Positions 1-8,066 of a stretch of DNA of 21,058 nucleotides are shown here, in pieces. Source of the DNA: an uncultured Flavobacteriales bacterium (lineage in GTDB: Bacteria; Bacteroidota; Bacteroidia; Flavobacteriales_D; Sanyastnellaceae); NCBI GenBank assembly GCA_938092195.1, contig CALKHD010000070.1, positions 1-21,058 on the forward strand, read 5' to 3'. The notes beneath the pieces were generated by a model. It made no database searches, was not told where the DNA came from, and saw only the letters and a program-made list of their open reading frames with translations. Every line of letters begins with the position of its first letter. Position 1 is the stretch's first letter. The translations under genes were made by a program, and so were the position numbers.

Positions 1-743
1 TCGAATTGTCCGATTCCACCGCTCCCTGCTGTGGGGTGGAGGTTGTCCATGGAGATCACATCGTGCGCCACCTCTTCGTAGGGATGGGCCGACCTCATGG
101 CCGACAAAACACGCCCCACATTCCAACGCTCAACGGTCACCTCCAATCGAACTTCAGACTCGTGGTGGCGCTGACCGAGGTCACCCACGTGCGGATCCGC
201 CCCCTCCAATGCTCGAAATGTCCCGGTTCCTTCCGAACCGAAGCTGCACTCGTCATAATTCCCGATTTCTCCGGCCCCAGCGGCCAGCATCGCGTCTCGC
301 ACCGATTCAAGGTCATCCTGAGGCACATAAGTCACCACCTTGCTCAGCGTGCCTGGCTTGGGCCGCAAGACCCGCATTCCGGTCAAACCCAGTTTGCGGC
401 ACATCATGGCGTTCACCCCATGCGCCACATTGTCCAGGTTGGTGTGAATGGCATACAGCCCCACTCCAGAGCGCAAGGCAGCCATGATGGTCCTTTCCAC
501 CTGGTCATTTCCCGTCAACCTTTTCAAAGGCCTAAAAACGATGGGATGGTGGGACACGATCAAATTGCAACCCCGATTCACAGCTTCGGCAATCACCTCT
601 TCCGTTACATCCAAAGAGACCAATACCCCGGTCACTTGGGTGTCCGGCTCCCCTACCAGGAGACCGCTGTTGTCGTAATCCTCTTGCAACGAGGGGGGTG
701 CGATGGCCTCCAAAAGGCCCGTGATGTCTGCAATGCGCAACAT
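1..743 (-). CDS. NIF3-family dinuclear metal protein, C-terminus cut off by window edge
   Basis: The first 247 codons are present, read on the minus strand from an ATG at 743-741, and the frame is still open at base 1. The protein begins MLRIADITGLLEAIAPPSLQ, as NIF3/YbgI/YqfO proteins do. It carries the metal-site motif SHHPIVFRPLKRL near residue 65 and YAIHTNLDN near residue 95. Beyond residue 120 it has the extra PII-like middle domain of the long (about 365 aa) NIF3 subtype, ending in HPYEEVAHDV and the start of the second metal-binding half (SGGIGQF). The family forms toroidal hexamers with a two-metal centre. Its role is unsettled: hydrolase activity and links to GTP cyclohydrolase I-like chemistry have been proposed. 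It is divergent from lpxK with only about 60 nt between starts, so the two probably share a promoter region. Family assignment is firm; function is not. Confidence 0.93.
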   Translation of the reverse strand, partial: MLRIADITGLLEAIAPPSLQEDYDNSGLLVGEPDTQVTGVLVSLDVTEEVIAEAVNRGCNLIVSHHPIVFRPLKRLTGNDQVERTIMAALRSGVGLYAIHTNLDNVAHGVNAMMCRKLGLTGMRVLRPKPGTLSKVVTYVPQDDLESVRDAMLAAGAGEIGNYDECSFGSEGTGTFRALEGADPHVGDLGQRHHESEVRLEVTVERWNVGRVLSAMRSAHPYEEVAHDVISMDNLHPTAGSGGIGQF

Positions 744-802
744 GAAAACAGTTTTTACAGGTGTAGCCTGTGGTTTCCGGAAGGGATGTGGCAATTTCGC
801 CG

Positions 803-1936
803 ATGATGGCCTTACGGACCAACTCCGCCCCCCTTTCCCTTGACAAAGGTGCACAACCCCGCAACGTTCTGAAGGACAAATGGTGGTTTGCCCCTTTGGC
901 TGCCCTTTACAAATTGGGTGTTCGCTTTCGGCATCGCGCCTATGACATGGGGGTCATTCCATCCAAACCCGGGGCGCTGCCCTCGGTGGTGTTGGGCAAT
1001 GTCACGGTTGGTGGCACAGGCAAGACACCCCACCTCAAAGTGTTGCTCCAGCAGCTCATGGACCAAAGCAAGGAAACGCGTTGGGCGGTCTTGTCGAGGG
1101 GGTATGGCCGAAAGAGCCAAGGGTTCCTTCGTGTGGACCGAGAGGGTACGCCAGAAGAGTTTGGTGACGAGCCTCTCGAAGTGGCCCGTCGTTATCCTGG
1201 AATCCCGGTATTTGTTTGTGAGGACCGCCTGAACGGGCTGGAGGAAATCGCCAAGACGGGTTTGGCGGACGCGGTCATGCTGGACGATGGATTGCAGCAC
1301 CGTCGATTGCGCCCCACAGTTGGCATCATGCTTGTGGACACCACACAACCCGTGGACCGGGACCACTTCCTTCCCCGCGGACGGTTGAGAGACCTGCCAT
1401 CTCGGGTGGCGGAATCCGATGCCGTCATCCTGACCCGCTGCCCTTCACCTTTGACCAAGGGAGACCTTCGACTCTGGCGTCATCGCTTGGGCATGAAAGC
1501 CCATCAGCACCTGCTTCACACGGGTGCTCGGCCCGATGGCCTCAGGGCCATGGCCACCAAGCGCTATGCCGCATGGCCCTCCTCTTGCGTTGCGGTCTCT
1601 GGCATTGCCAACCCCATTCAATTCGAAGATCACCTGTCCAAAAACTGCAAGGTGGCCCAGCATTTTTCTTACGCCGACCACTATGCCTTTGCACCTGAAG
1701 ACTTGGCCGAATGGAAGGCTGCGCTAGAATCGGCCCCTGCGACCGGGGTGAAGTCCGAAGCCATCATCACCACCGAAAAGGATGCCGAACGCATTCGGCC
1801 ATTGGCCGAAGCAGCGGAGCTTCCGATTTTGGTGCTGAGCCTGCAGATTCAGTGGTGGGATGAAGAAGCCCTCTCCAACCTGTTCACTACCCTAAAAAAC
1901 CGAGTTGAAGCGTCTTCATCTGACTCGGATATTTGA
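803..1936 (+). CDS. lpxK: Tetraacyldisaccharide 4'-kinase (lipid A 4'-kinase)
   Basis: LpxK uses ATP to phosphorylate the 4' position of the lipid A disaccharide precursor at the inner face of the cytoplasmic membrane. The family signature is visible: a hydrophobic amphipathic N-terminal segment (WWFAPLAALYKLGVRFRHRAYDMG), then GNVTVGGTGKTP (P-loop, about residues 65-76 from this start), the LSRGYGR segment and LDDGLQHRRL (about residue 160). The C-terminus carries the usual TTEKDAERI motif. I chose the ATG at 803; ATG 806 is equally possible. A GTG at 770 would add 11 residues and overlap no known element. The family usually starts close to the hydrophobic segment, so the first 20 or so residues are uncertain. 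It is the first gene of an operon, with its stop 3 nt before the next ATG. A short palindrome (ACAGG-N5-CCTGT) lies in the divergent region to NIF3. Confidence 0.94.
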   Translation: MMALRTNSAPLSLDKGAQPRNVLKDKWWFAPLAALYKLGVRFRHRAYDMGVIPSKPGALPSVVLGNVTVGGTGKTPHLKVLLQQLMDQSKETRWAVLSRGYGRKSQGFLRVDREGTPEEFGDEPLEVARRYPGIPVFVCEDRLNGLEEIAKTGLADAVMLDDGLQHRRLRPTVGIMLVDTTQPVDRDHFLPRGRLRDLPSRVAESDAVILTRCPSPLTKGDLRLWRHRLGMKAHQHLLHTGARPDGLRAMATKRYAAWPSSCVAVSGIANPIQFEDHLSKNCKVAQHFSYADHYAFAPEDLAEWKAALESAPATGVKSEAIITTEKDAERIRPLAEAAELPILVLSLQIQWWDEEALSNLFTTLKNRVEASSSDSDI

Positions 1937-1939
1937 ACC

Positions 1940-3088
1940 ATGAGAAGCCCTTACTCCTTTTTGCTTTCGGTTGCCCTTCCCTGCTTCATTCTGGCCAGCT
2001 GCAATGTTGGCGGCGGATCCCCACTGAGCGGAAAACTCCAAGGCGCAGAAGAGGCCTCCATCACTTTGGCCAGTTTGGGACCCAGCGGCTACACTCCGTT
2101 TGATACGGCTCAAGCCGATGCGAAGGGTCGGTTCACATTTGACCCTGGCGCTTTCGCAGGATTGGCTTTGGATGTCTACCAAGTCAAGGTGGGGGAGCGC
2201 ATGTTTTACATCATTGCCGACTCGCTCTCCACCATCGAGGTGAATGGAACCCTGCCTGACATCAAGGGCTTGGCGACAGACCTGGACATGACAGGCGACG
2301 CTTGGTCTTCGAATTTTGCGGGATTCATCCGGGAAACGGCCACCATCAATGACAGCCTGCAGGTCTGGAAGCTGCGCACAGCAGACCGAAACCTGACCGA
2401 TGATGAACGCAATGCGGCCAAAACCGAATTCAGCGCAGGCCGTGACCTGCTCATGGAAACGGCACGGCGCACGGTCAGGGAGCACAAAAACGACCCTGTT
2501 GGATTGATGGCCATCGAGTATTTGGACCTCTCGGCAGACCGGGCATTGGCCCAGCAAGCCTTGGACAGCACCAGAACCCTGATGGGGCACAGCGCAGCGC
2601 ACAAAAACCTATCTCGCCGCTTGGCCAAGCAACAAAAACCCCGCACACAGCAGCGCCGAAACGGACTGATTCAGACCGGCATGGCCATGCCCGACATTGC
2701 CTTAAATGACCCCACTGGAAAGGAACGCGCCCTCTCAGATTTGCGAGGAAAAGTTGTCCTTGTGGACTTCTGGGCCAGTTGGTGCGGCCCTTGCCGAAGA
2801 GAGAACCCCAACGTGGTTCGCGCTTACAACGAATACAAAGACCGCGGCTTTGAGGTCTTCAGCGTATCCCTGGACAAAACCACCGACAAGTGGCAACGGG
2901 CCATTGAACAAGACGGACTGATTTGGCCCAACCACATCAGCGACCTCAAAGGCTGGAACAGCATCGTGACCGACATCTACGGCATCAGCAGCATTCCCCA
3001 TGCCATCTTGATTGATCAGCAAGGCACCGTTGTGGCCACCCACTTGCGCGGGTCGCAATTGGAATCTGCCCTCGAAAAGTTGCTCTGA
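1940..3088 (+). CDS. TlpA-like thiol-disulfide oxidoreductase lipoprotein with DUF4369-type N-terminus
   Basis: The protein is 382 aa. It opens with a lipoprotein signal (MRSPYSFLLSVALPCFILASC) whose lipobox LASC puts the lipidated Cys at residue 21. Residues about 28-115 form a beta-rich DUF4369-like domain (SGKLQGAEEASITLASLG, later GRFTFDPGAF). A helical linker reaches about residue 235, and a redoxin/thioredoxin fold follows. The active site is WCGPC, with Cys282 and Cys285, in the standard context VDFWASWCGPCRRENPNV, and the cis-proline loop is visible as GISSIPHAILID. Such proteins are membrane-anchored periplasmic thiol reductants in Bacteroidota; the substrate cannot be read from sequence. 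It sits 3 nt after lpxK and 11 nt before the LpxH-like gene, so it is almost certainly co-transcribed with them. That context suggests an envelope role, not necessarily a lipid A role. Confidence 0.92.
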   Translation: MRSPYSFLLSVALPCFILASCNVGGGSPLSGKLQGAEEASITLASLGPSGYTPFDTAQADAKGRFTFDPGAFAGLALDVYQVKVGERMFYIIADSLSTIEVNGTLPDIKGLATDLDMTGDAWSSNFAGFIRETATINDSLQVWKLRTADRNLTDDERNAAKTEFSAGRDLLMETARRTVREHKNDPVGLMAIEYLDLSADRALAQQALDSTRTLMGHSAAHKNLSRRLAKQQKPRTQQRRNGLIQTGMAMPDIALNDPTGKERALSDLRGKVVLVDFWASWCGPCRRENPNVVRAYNEYKDRGFEVFSVSLDKTTDKWQRAIEQDGLIWPNHISDLKGWNSIVTDIYGISSIPHAILIDQQGTVVATHLRGSQLESALEKLL

Positions 3089-3099
3089 CCCAACCCACC

Positions 3100-3852
3100 T
3101 TGGCCCTTCACTTCGCCTCCGACCTCCATTTGGGGACCCCCGATGCCCAGAGCTCGAGGGAGAGAGAACGCGTTTTTTTGGCTTGGCTCGAACAAGTGGG
3201 CAGTCAGGGAGACGGTCTGCATCTGGTTGGCGACGTTCTGGATTTCTGGTTCGAATGGAAACACGTGGTTCCCAAAGGAGCCGTTCGGTTGATGGGAAAA
3301 CTGGCAGAAATGGTAGACGGTGGACTCGAGGTGCATTGGCATTTGGGCAACCACGACATGTGGACCCGAGGCTACTTGGCCGAAGAGCTGGGGGTGCAGG
3401 TTCATGCAGACCCCATTGTGGTGGAGCATGAAGGCTTTCGATGCTTGGTTGGACACGGAGATGGCTTGGGACCCGGAGACCGCAAATACAAGGCCCTGAA
3501 GCGCGTCTTTCGCAATCCAGCAGCCCGGTGGGCCTTTTCGAGGCTTCATCCCAATCTCGCATTCGCTGTGGGCTCAAGACTGAGCCGAGACAGCCGTGAA
3601 GCAGGCGCCACCTCAGAGGCAACCTATGGCGGTCCTGAAGGCGAATGGCTGTATCTCCATTGTCAAGAGACCTTGGCCAAACAAGAGTTTGACGCTTTCA
3701 TTTTTGGACACCGGCATTTGCCCCTCGACTTGGAAGTGAAGACCGCTGACGGCCAACGCACGGCCCGCTACTTGAATTGCGGAGACTGGCTGCACCACCG
3801 AACGTACGTGACATTGGATCACCAAGGTCCTGCCCTGCATCGCTGGGATTGA
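3100..3852 (+). CDS. lpxH: UDP-2,3-diacylglucosamine pyrophosphatase-like metallophosphoesterase
   Basis: LpxH hydrolyses UDP-2,3-diacylglucosamine to lipid X and UMP, an early lipid A step at the inner membrane. The 250-aa product shows the calcineurin-like metallophosphoesterase motifs in order: SDLHLG (Asp8, His10), GDVLDFW (Asp45), GNHD (residues 83-86), HGDGLGPGDRKYK (119-131, the LpxH-type insertion with a following basic helix) and GHRHLP (203-208). The last motif is the family GHxH. The start is a TTG at 3100, because no in-frame ATG lies upstream near the end of the preceding gene and the first catalytic motif begins only seven codons in. The gap to the redoxin gene is 11 nt. LpxH and its Bacteroidota relatives can be hard to separate from other phosphoesterases, but two lipid A genes in one operon support the call. 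Confidence 0.87.
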   Translation: MALHFASDLHLGTPDAQSSRERERVFLAWLEQVGSQGDGLHLVGDVLDFWFEWKHVVPKGAVRLMGKLAEMVDGGLEVHWHLGNHDMWTRGYLAEELGVQVHADPIVVEHEGFRCLVGHGDGLGPGDRKYKALKRVFRNPAARWAFSRLHPNLAFAVGSRLSRDSREAGATSEATYGGPEGEWLYLHCQETLAKQEFDAFIFGHRHLPLDLEVKTADGQRTARYLNCGDWLHHRTYVTLDHQGPALHRWD

Positions 3853-3859
3853 GCGAGAA

Positions 3860-3881
3860 GGACTCGAACGAGATCGAATCC
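3860..3881. repeat. Short inverted repeat after the lpxH stop
   Basis: GGACTCGA (3860-3867) and TCGAATCC (3874-3881) flank a 6-nt loop. One pair mismatches in the plus-strand transcript. In minus-strand RNA it becomes a G-U wobble, giving an unbroken 8-bp stem. It begins 8 nt after the stop. No T-run follows on either side, so it is not a convincing intrinsic terminator; it could be an mRNA 3'-end stabiliser or chance. Confidence 0.45.
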
Positions 3882-3919
3882 TAGGAGGGGGGGCCACTGG
3901 GAATGGCGCCAAAGAGAAA

Positions 3920-3949
3920 CCGCCGCTTCCCCATCAGGAAAAGCGGCGG
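3920..3949 (-). terminator. Intrinsic terminator between convergent operons
   Basis: CCGCCGCTT (3920-3928) pairs perfectly with AAGCGGCGG (3941-3949) around a 12-nt loop. Read on the minus strand, the GC-rich stem is followed by TTTCTCTTT, which fits termination of the large minus-strand gene that ends at 3973. On the plus strand the following bases are not T-rich, so any effect on the lpxK operon is less certain. Confidence 0.72.
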
Positions 3950-3972
3950 CTTCCAATCGATGCTGAATTGAA

Positions 3973-6900
3973 TCAGCGAACGATTACGCGGGCCGTTTCG
4001 CTGTGGCCATTCTCCATGGCAGTCACGAGGTAAATGCCTGGAGCCAAATCGGCCACCGACAACCTCACCTGTCCGCCAATGGTCGCCTGACGCGACACCG
4101 TGCGAACTGGACGTCCATTCACATCGAACAAGGTCAATTCTGGCTGAATCCAGCCTTCACCCAACTTCACTGTGATGTCGGCTCCTTCTGCTGGGTTTGG
4201 ATAAACCAGCAGATTGCGCTGATCCACGGCAGCGTCGAAGGTCAACTCATCCTGACCGAGGTAGGTGTCGCTCCTGAAGATGCCACGTCCGTGGGTTCCA
4301 GCATAAATCGCTCCGTTGTTGGTCACGTTGGACCAAGTGGTGGGCATGTGCCACTGCTGCTCCATACTGAACACTGGAGAGGCAATGTCGTCGACATTGG
4401 CCACCATGCCCAGGTTCTCCACCGTCCAGTCGCTGCCGCCATTGGTGGTGGCCCAAACGCCATGTTCGGTGCCCACCAAAATGGTGCTTCCGGTGGGGTC
4501 GCTTTGATCGATCACCGCGTCATACACGGGCATCTTGCTCAGATCGTTGTTGCTGGCAAACCAAATGTTGCTCCAAGTTGGGGTGTCGTCCAACGCATTG
4601 AACGTCTCCTGCACCTTTCCGCCTGACACATTTCCGTATCCACCGACCGTCACCACCACGTGGTTCGGGTCATTGGAGTCCACCGCAACGCCAGTCACCA
4701 CAGCACCTGTGGCCATGATTTGGGTGCGGGTCACGCCGTCAGGCACGTCGCATGACCCATCGTGGTCCCAGACATTGTTCAACCCGCTGAATCGATACAC
4801 CTTGGCATCCCAACCAGAAACGAAAATGTGGTTGCCCGCCTCCGGATGGTCTCCCACCGCAAACTCAATGGACTTGGTTCCAGAACCGGCTGGCGCGTTT
4901 CCAAGGAAGAACCAACGGGGCTGGGTGTTGAAGTTCAGTCCGTTTCGGGTCATCCAAACCCCATTGCCGCTGTTGAATCCAATCACGGTCATGGACGTGT
5001 AGGGGTCCTTGACATCAATGGACTCGTGAACGTCGTAGAGGGTGTCGGCGGCATAGTGCCAAGTGGTGTCACACACGGTGACAAATGATGTGTCTCCCTC
5101 CTCGATGACCTCCACATCGTTGCAATCGTAGAGGACGGTCAGGTCTTGATCCTCCAACCAAGGGTATTCGGTGTTTTCCACCGGACCCTCTTCGGAGAGG
5201 ATTTCGGGGCGAATCAACTCGTCCCAGTAGCGAAGGGGGGCATCGAGCGTGTATTCGAAGGGACGGTTCAAGTTGGCCGTCTCCATATTGAACGTGCTGT
5301 CTTCTACGGTCTCATCGAACGGATTCACCAAAGGCACAGTCATGCCGCTGTTCTCGTCGTTGAAGTTCTCGTAGAGGTTCATGCAGGTGTAGAACCCACC
5401 GATGTTGCCTTCATCATCCAAGATGTCGACGAGGCAATTGTCGTAGAAAGAACCGGCCTGGGTGAAGGGCGAGCCCTGCACGTAAAATCCGCGACCGAGG
5501 TTTCCGTTTTGCGATGTGGCAAAGAATGGAATGCCCTCCTGCAAGTCAGTGGCTTGGCTCATGGCGCAATCAAAACCGTCGCCGCCAAACACGTCTGCGG
5601 CATCCATGTCATTGAAGAAGCTGCCATTGGCGGGAATCAAAGATGTTCCGTTGTCTTGGGCACCTCCAATCACTTCTGAAGTGGGTCCGTAGGCCATGCC
5701 ATAGAACTGGGTCAACTGCAGGCCTCTGTTGCACGCCTGGTAGGTCTCTCCGCCATCTTCACTGCGGAAAATGCCGCCGTCCGTGGCCACATACATCATG
5801 CCCGCTGGGGTGAACATCACCTCGTGAACGTCTGCATGGATGTAGTAGGGGTTGCCTGCGCCTCCACCCATGGAAGCGGCTTGTTCTGCCTGGTATGAGG
5901 GACCGCAGCGCCAGAAAGCCTGACCACCCACGTAGGCGATGCCGGGATCACCCTTCTTCACGCCGAGGGCCAAATCGTAACGGGCCTGGTTGTTGGTGGG
6001 GCAGATGTCATAGCCCTCCACCCCTGCTGGCCAGATTTCGTCCCAAGTCACACCACCGTCGGCTGAATGGTAAACACCACCGAATGTGCTGCCGGAAGTG
6101 GCACGAAGGGCAAATGCGCTTTGGGCGTCGTCTGGGCTGATGGCCACGCGGCAACGTCCGAAGCCCTGGGGAACCACAGGATCGTTGGGACTGCCCGACA
6201 CCGTTTCCACAGAGCTGAAGTTTGTGGTGCGGTACACGCGGCCGTTTGAACTGGTCAGCAACATGTAGCTGCCGTCAAAGGCGATTTCAATGTCTTGGAT
6301 GGCCGTGGTTCCTGAGATTCCACTGAGGGTGTTTTCGGTCACCACGCCATTCTCGATGTAGCCCACACCTTGGATGCCGCCGTACCAAACACGAGAGGCC
6401 ACGCTGGGGTCAGCCACCAAAGCATCGGTTGCGCTCCAATCTCCTCCTTGAAACAAACCTGGGTCCGTTCCTTCGACACGGGTCCAAGTGGCGCATCCGT
6501 CGGTAGAGCGGTAAACACCATCTCCACGGAAACCTGAACCGCCCACGCCACTGACTCCGTCGAACTGGGTGCCTGTGCCTACATAGATGTCGCCGTTGCC
6601 AGCCATCGCAATGGAGGCCACCATGGCGGACGGAAAGCTGGAAATGCGTTCCCAATTGTCGCCCTTGTTCCAAGACCTCCAAAGTCCACCGCTGACACCA
6701 CCTGTGATCAGCTGAAGCTCATTCACCGCGAGAATGCAGCGGGTACGTCCGCCCACATTGTCAGGACCCATGGGGTTCCAGTAATGCTCATTGGAAGAAC
6801 GGCTGCTGGACTGCGCGGCGGCAATTTGACGGGTCCGTTCTCCGAGTTGACGCAGACCTTCGTGGTTCATTTCTCCAGTTTCCACATCGCTGCGCAATTC

Positions 6901-7056
6901 CATGAGAACTTGGGCCATGCCTGTGGCGTCGGCGGTCGGCTCTGCTTGCTCAAAGCCACGTGGTGCGTATTGGGCACTATCGTTGCTGTCAAACTGGACA
7001 TAGGCCAAAATGCTGGCAAACCCAGCGAGGGCCAAAAGGAAGGCAATCTTCTTCAT
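3973..7056 (-). CDS. Secreted Asp-box/beta-propeller (VPS10/sortilin-like) protein with T9SS type A sorting domain
   Basis: The start is taken as the ATG at 7056 because it begins MKKIAFLLALAGFASILAYV, a clear signal peptide; upstream in-frame codons encode no signal. The product is 1027 aa. After a short helical segment comes WNPMGPDNVGGRTRCI (about residue 85), the usual opening of Bacteroidota BNR-propeller exoproteins. Asp-box motifs follow: YRSTDGCATW (about 180), YHSADGGVTW (about 330), FRSEDGGETY (about 430) and TTNGGSDW (about 870). An acidic stretch of about 120 residues near 565-690 with few blade features interrupts the propellers. The last 80 residues (VYPNPAEG, LFDVNGRPV, LAPGIYLV) are a type A Por sorting tail, so the protein should cross the outer membrane by T9SS and be cut and anchored or released. 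The ligand or enzyme activity is unknown; no catalytic triad is evident. A weak TAAATTCC element near 7090 could be its promoter. Confidence 0.9.
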   Translation of the reverse strand: MKKIAFLLALAGFASILAYVQFDSNDSAQYAPRGFEQAEPTADATGMAQVLMELRSDVETGEMNHEGLRQLGERTRQIAAAQSSSRSSNEHYWNPMGPDNVGGRTRCILAVNELQLITGGVSGGLWRSWNKGDNWERISSFPSAMVASIAMAGNGDIYVGTGTQFDGVSGVGGSGFRGDGVYRSTDGCATWTRVEGTDPGLFQGGDWSATDALVADPSVASRVWYGGIQGVGYIENGVVTENTLSGISGTTAIQDIEIAFDGSYMLLTSSNGRVYRTTNFSSVETVSGSPNDPVVPQGFGRCRVAISPDDAQSAFALRATSGSTFGGVYHSADGGVTWDEIWPAGVEGYDICPTNNQARYDLALGVKKGDPGIAYVGGQAFWRCGPSYQAEQAASMGGGAGNPYYIHADVHEVMFTPAGMMYVATDGGIFRSEDGGETYQACNRGLQLTQFYGMAYGPTSEVIGGAQDNGTSLIPANGSFFNDMDAADVFGGDGFDCAMSQATDLQEGIPFFATSQNGNLGRGFYVQGSPFTQAGSFYDNCLVDILDDEGNIGGFYTCMNLYENFNDENSGMTVPLVNPFDETVEDSTFNMETANLNRPFEYTLDAPLRYWDELIRPEILSEEGPVENTEYPWLEDQDLTVLYDCNDVEVIEEGDTSFVTVCDTTWHYAADTLYDVHESIDVKDPYTSMTVIGFNSGNGVWMTRNGLNFNTQPRWFFLGNAPAGSGTKSIEFAVGDHPEAGNHIFVSGWDAKVYRFSGLNNVWDHDGSCDVPDGVTRTQIMATGAVVTGVAVDSNDPNHVVVTVGGYGNVSGGKVQETFNALDDTPTWSNIWFASNNDLSKMPVYDAVIDQSDPTGSTILVGTEHGVWATTNGGSDWTVENLGMVANVDDIASPVFSMEQQWHMPTTWSNVTNNGAIYAGTHGRGIFRSDTYLGQDELTFDAAVDQRNLLVYPNPAEGADITVKLGEGWIQPELTLFDVNGRPVRTVSRQATIGGQVRLSVADLAPGIYLVTAMENGHSETARVIVR

Positions 7057-7178
7057 TGTAAATCTGTTCCCGTTCGTAGGAAGGCGGAATTTAAGAAAGG
7101 AACCCCACCTGACACCAATCGGTTCTGTGAACAGGTACACTGCATGGTGCAAGGGGCATGAACCCCACGCTGAAGCCC

Positions 7179-8066
7179 TTAGACGACGTGCTTTTCGGCG
7201 TGGTAGCTCGAACGCACCAAAGGACCACTCTCAACGAACATGAAGCCCATTTCGAGGCCTTCTTGTCGGAGCGTTTCGAACGTATCCGGGTGCACAAACT
7301 CCGCCACGGGCAAATGCTTCGGCGTGGGCTGAAGGTATTGGCCCAAGGTGAGAACTTGACAATCCACCGACCGCAAGTCCTCCATGGTCTCCCTCACTTC
7401 TTGAACCGTTTCTCCCAAACCGAGCATGACTCCACTCTTGGTCCGAATCCCTGCTTTTCTCAGGCGCATTAACACCTCCAAGCTCCGGTCATATTTGGCT
7501 TGAATTCGAACTTCTTTGGTCAATCTGCGGACGGTCTCCAAGTTGTGGCTCACCACTTCTGGGGCCACATTGATGACCTTCTGCAAGTTTTCCCACTTGC
7601 CTGCAAAGTCAGGAATCAACGTTTCCATGGTCGTCCCTGGACTCTGTTGACGGATGGCCCGAACCGTTTGTGCCCAAATGTCCGCTCCGCCATCGGCGAG
7701 GTCATCTCGGTCCACTGACGTGATCACGGCATGCTTCACCTCCATCAGCTTCACGCTGTTGGCCACTCGGCCCGGCTCAAACACATCCACCTCCTCGGGG
7801 CGGCCTGTCGACACATTGCAAAACCCACAAGAGCGCGTGCACACATTTCCCAGAATCATAAAGGTCGCAGTGCCCTCACCCCAGCATTCTCCCATGTTGG
7901 GGCAATTGCCGCTCTCGCAGATGGTGTGCAGCTTGTGCTCGCTCACCAATCCGCGGACCTTTCGGTACGCCTCTCCAGTGGGCAACTTCACCTTCAACCA
8001 TGGCGGTTTGGTGCGCCGAGGGCGGGAATTTCCGTCCGCTTCAGGGGTCGGGGGGGCCTGTGTCAT
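7179..8066 (-). CDS. lipA: Lipoyl synthase (radical SAM)
   Basis: LipA inserts two sulfur atoms into octanoyl groups on lipoyl domains of 2-oxoacid dehydrogenases and the glycine cleavage H protein. The 295-aa product shows both iron-sulfur sites: the auxiliary cluster motif CESGNCPNMGEC (Cys50, Cys55, Cys61) and the radical SAM motif CTRSCGFC (Cys76, Cys80, Cys83). ATFMILGNVC precedes the latter. The C-terminus keeps the conserved GPLVRSSYHAEK, whose serine ligates the auxiliary cluster. The start is the ATG at 8066, which overlaps the upstream stop as ATGA. An earlier in-frame start (8096) would add ten residues inside the neighbour and is unlikely. No lipB is in the window. All key residues are intact. 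Confidence 0.97.
   Translation of the reverse strand: MTQAPPTPEADGNSRPRRTKPPWLKVKLPTGEAYRKVRGLVSEHKLHTICESGNCPNMGECWGEGTATFMILGNVCTRSCGFCNVSTGRPEEVDVFEPGRVANSVKLMEVKHAVITSVDRDDLADGGADIWAQTVRAIRQQSPGTTMETLIPDFAGKWENLQKVINVAPEVVSHNLETVRRLTKEVRIQAKYDRSLEVLMRLRKAGIRTKSGVMLGLGETVQEVRETMEDLRSVDCQVLTLGQYLQPTPKHLPVAEFVHPDTFETLRQEGLEMGFMFVESGPLVRSSYHAEKHVV

Noticed and set aside
744..802. ACAGG-N5-CCTGT palindrome between NIF3 and lpxK as an operator
   Set aside because: Arms of only five bases are expected often by chance, and no promoter element can be fixed beside it.
2735..3622. 295-codon open frame antisense to the redoxin and lpxH-like genes
   Set aside because: It spans the junction of two well-supported sense genes and shows no domain, signal or plausible start context.
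3853..3900. tRNA-like T-loop sequence (GTTCGAGTCC on the minus strand), possible tRNA remnant or attachment site
   Set aside because: The flanking five bases do not pair as a T-stem, no acceptor, D or anticodon arm can be drawn, and no integrase or mobile gene is nearby.
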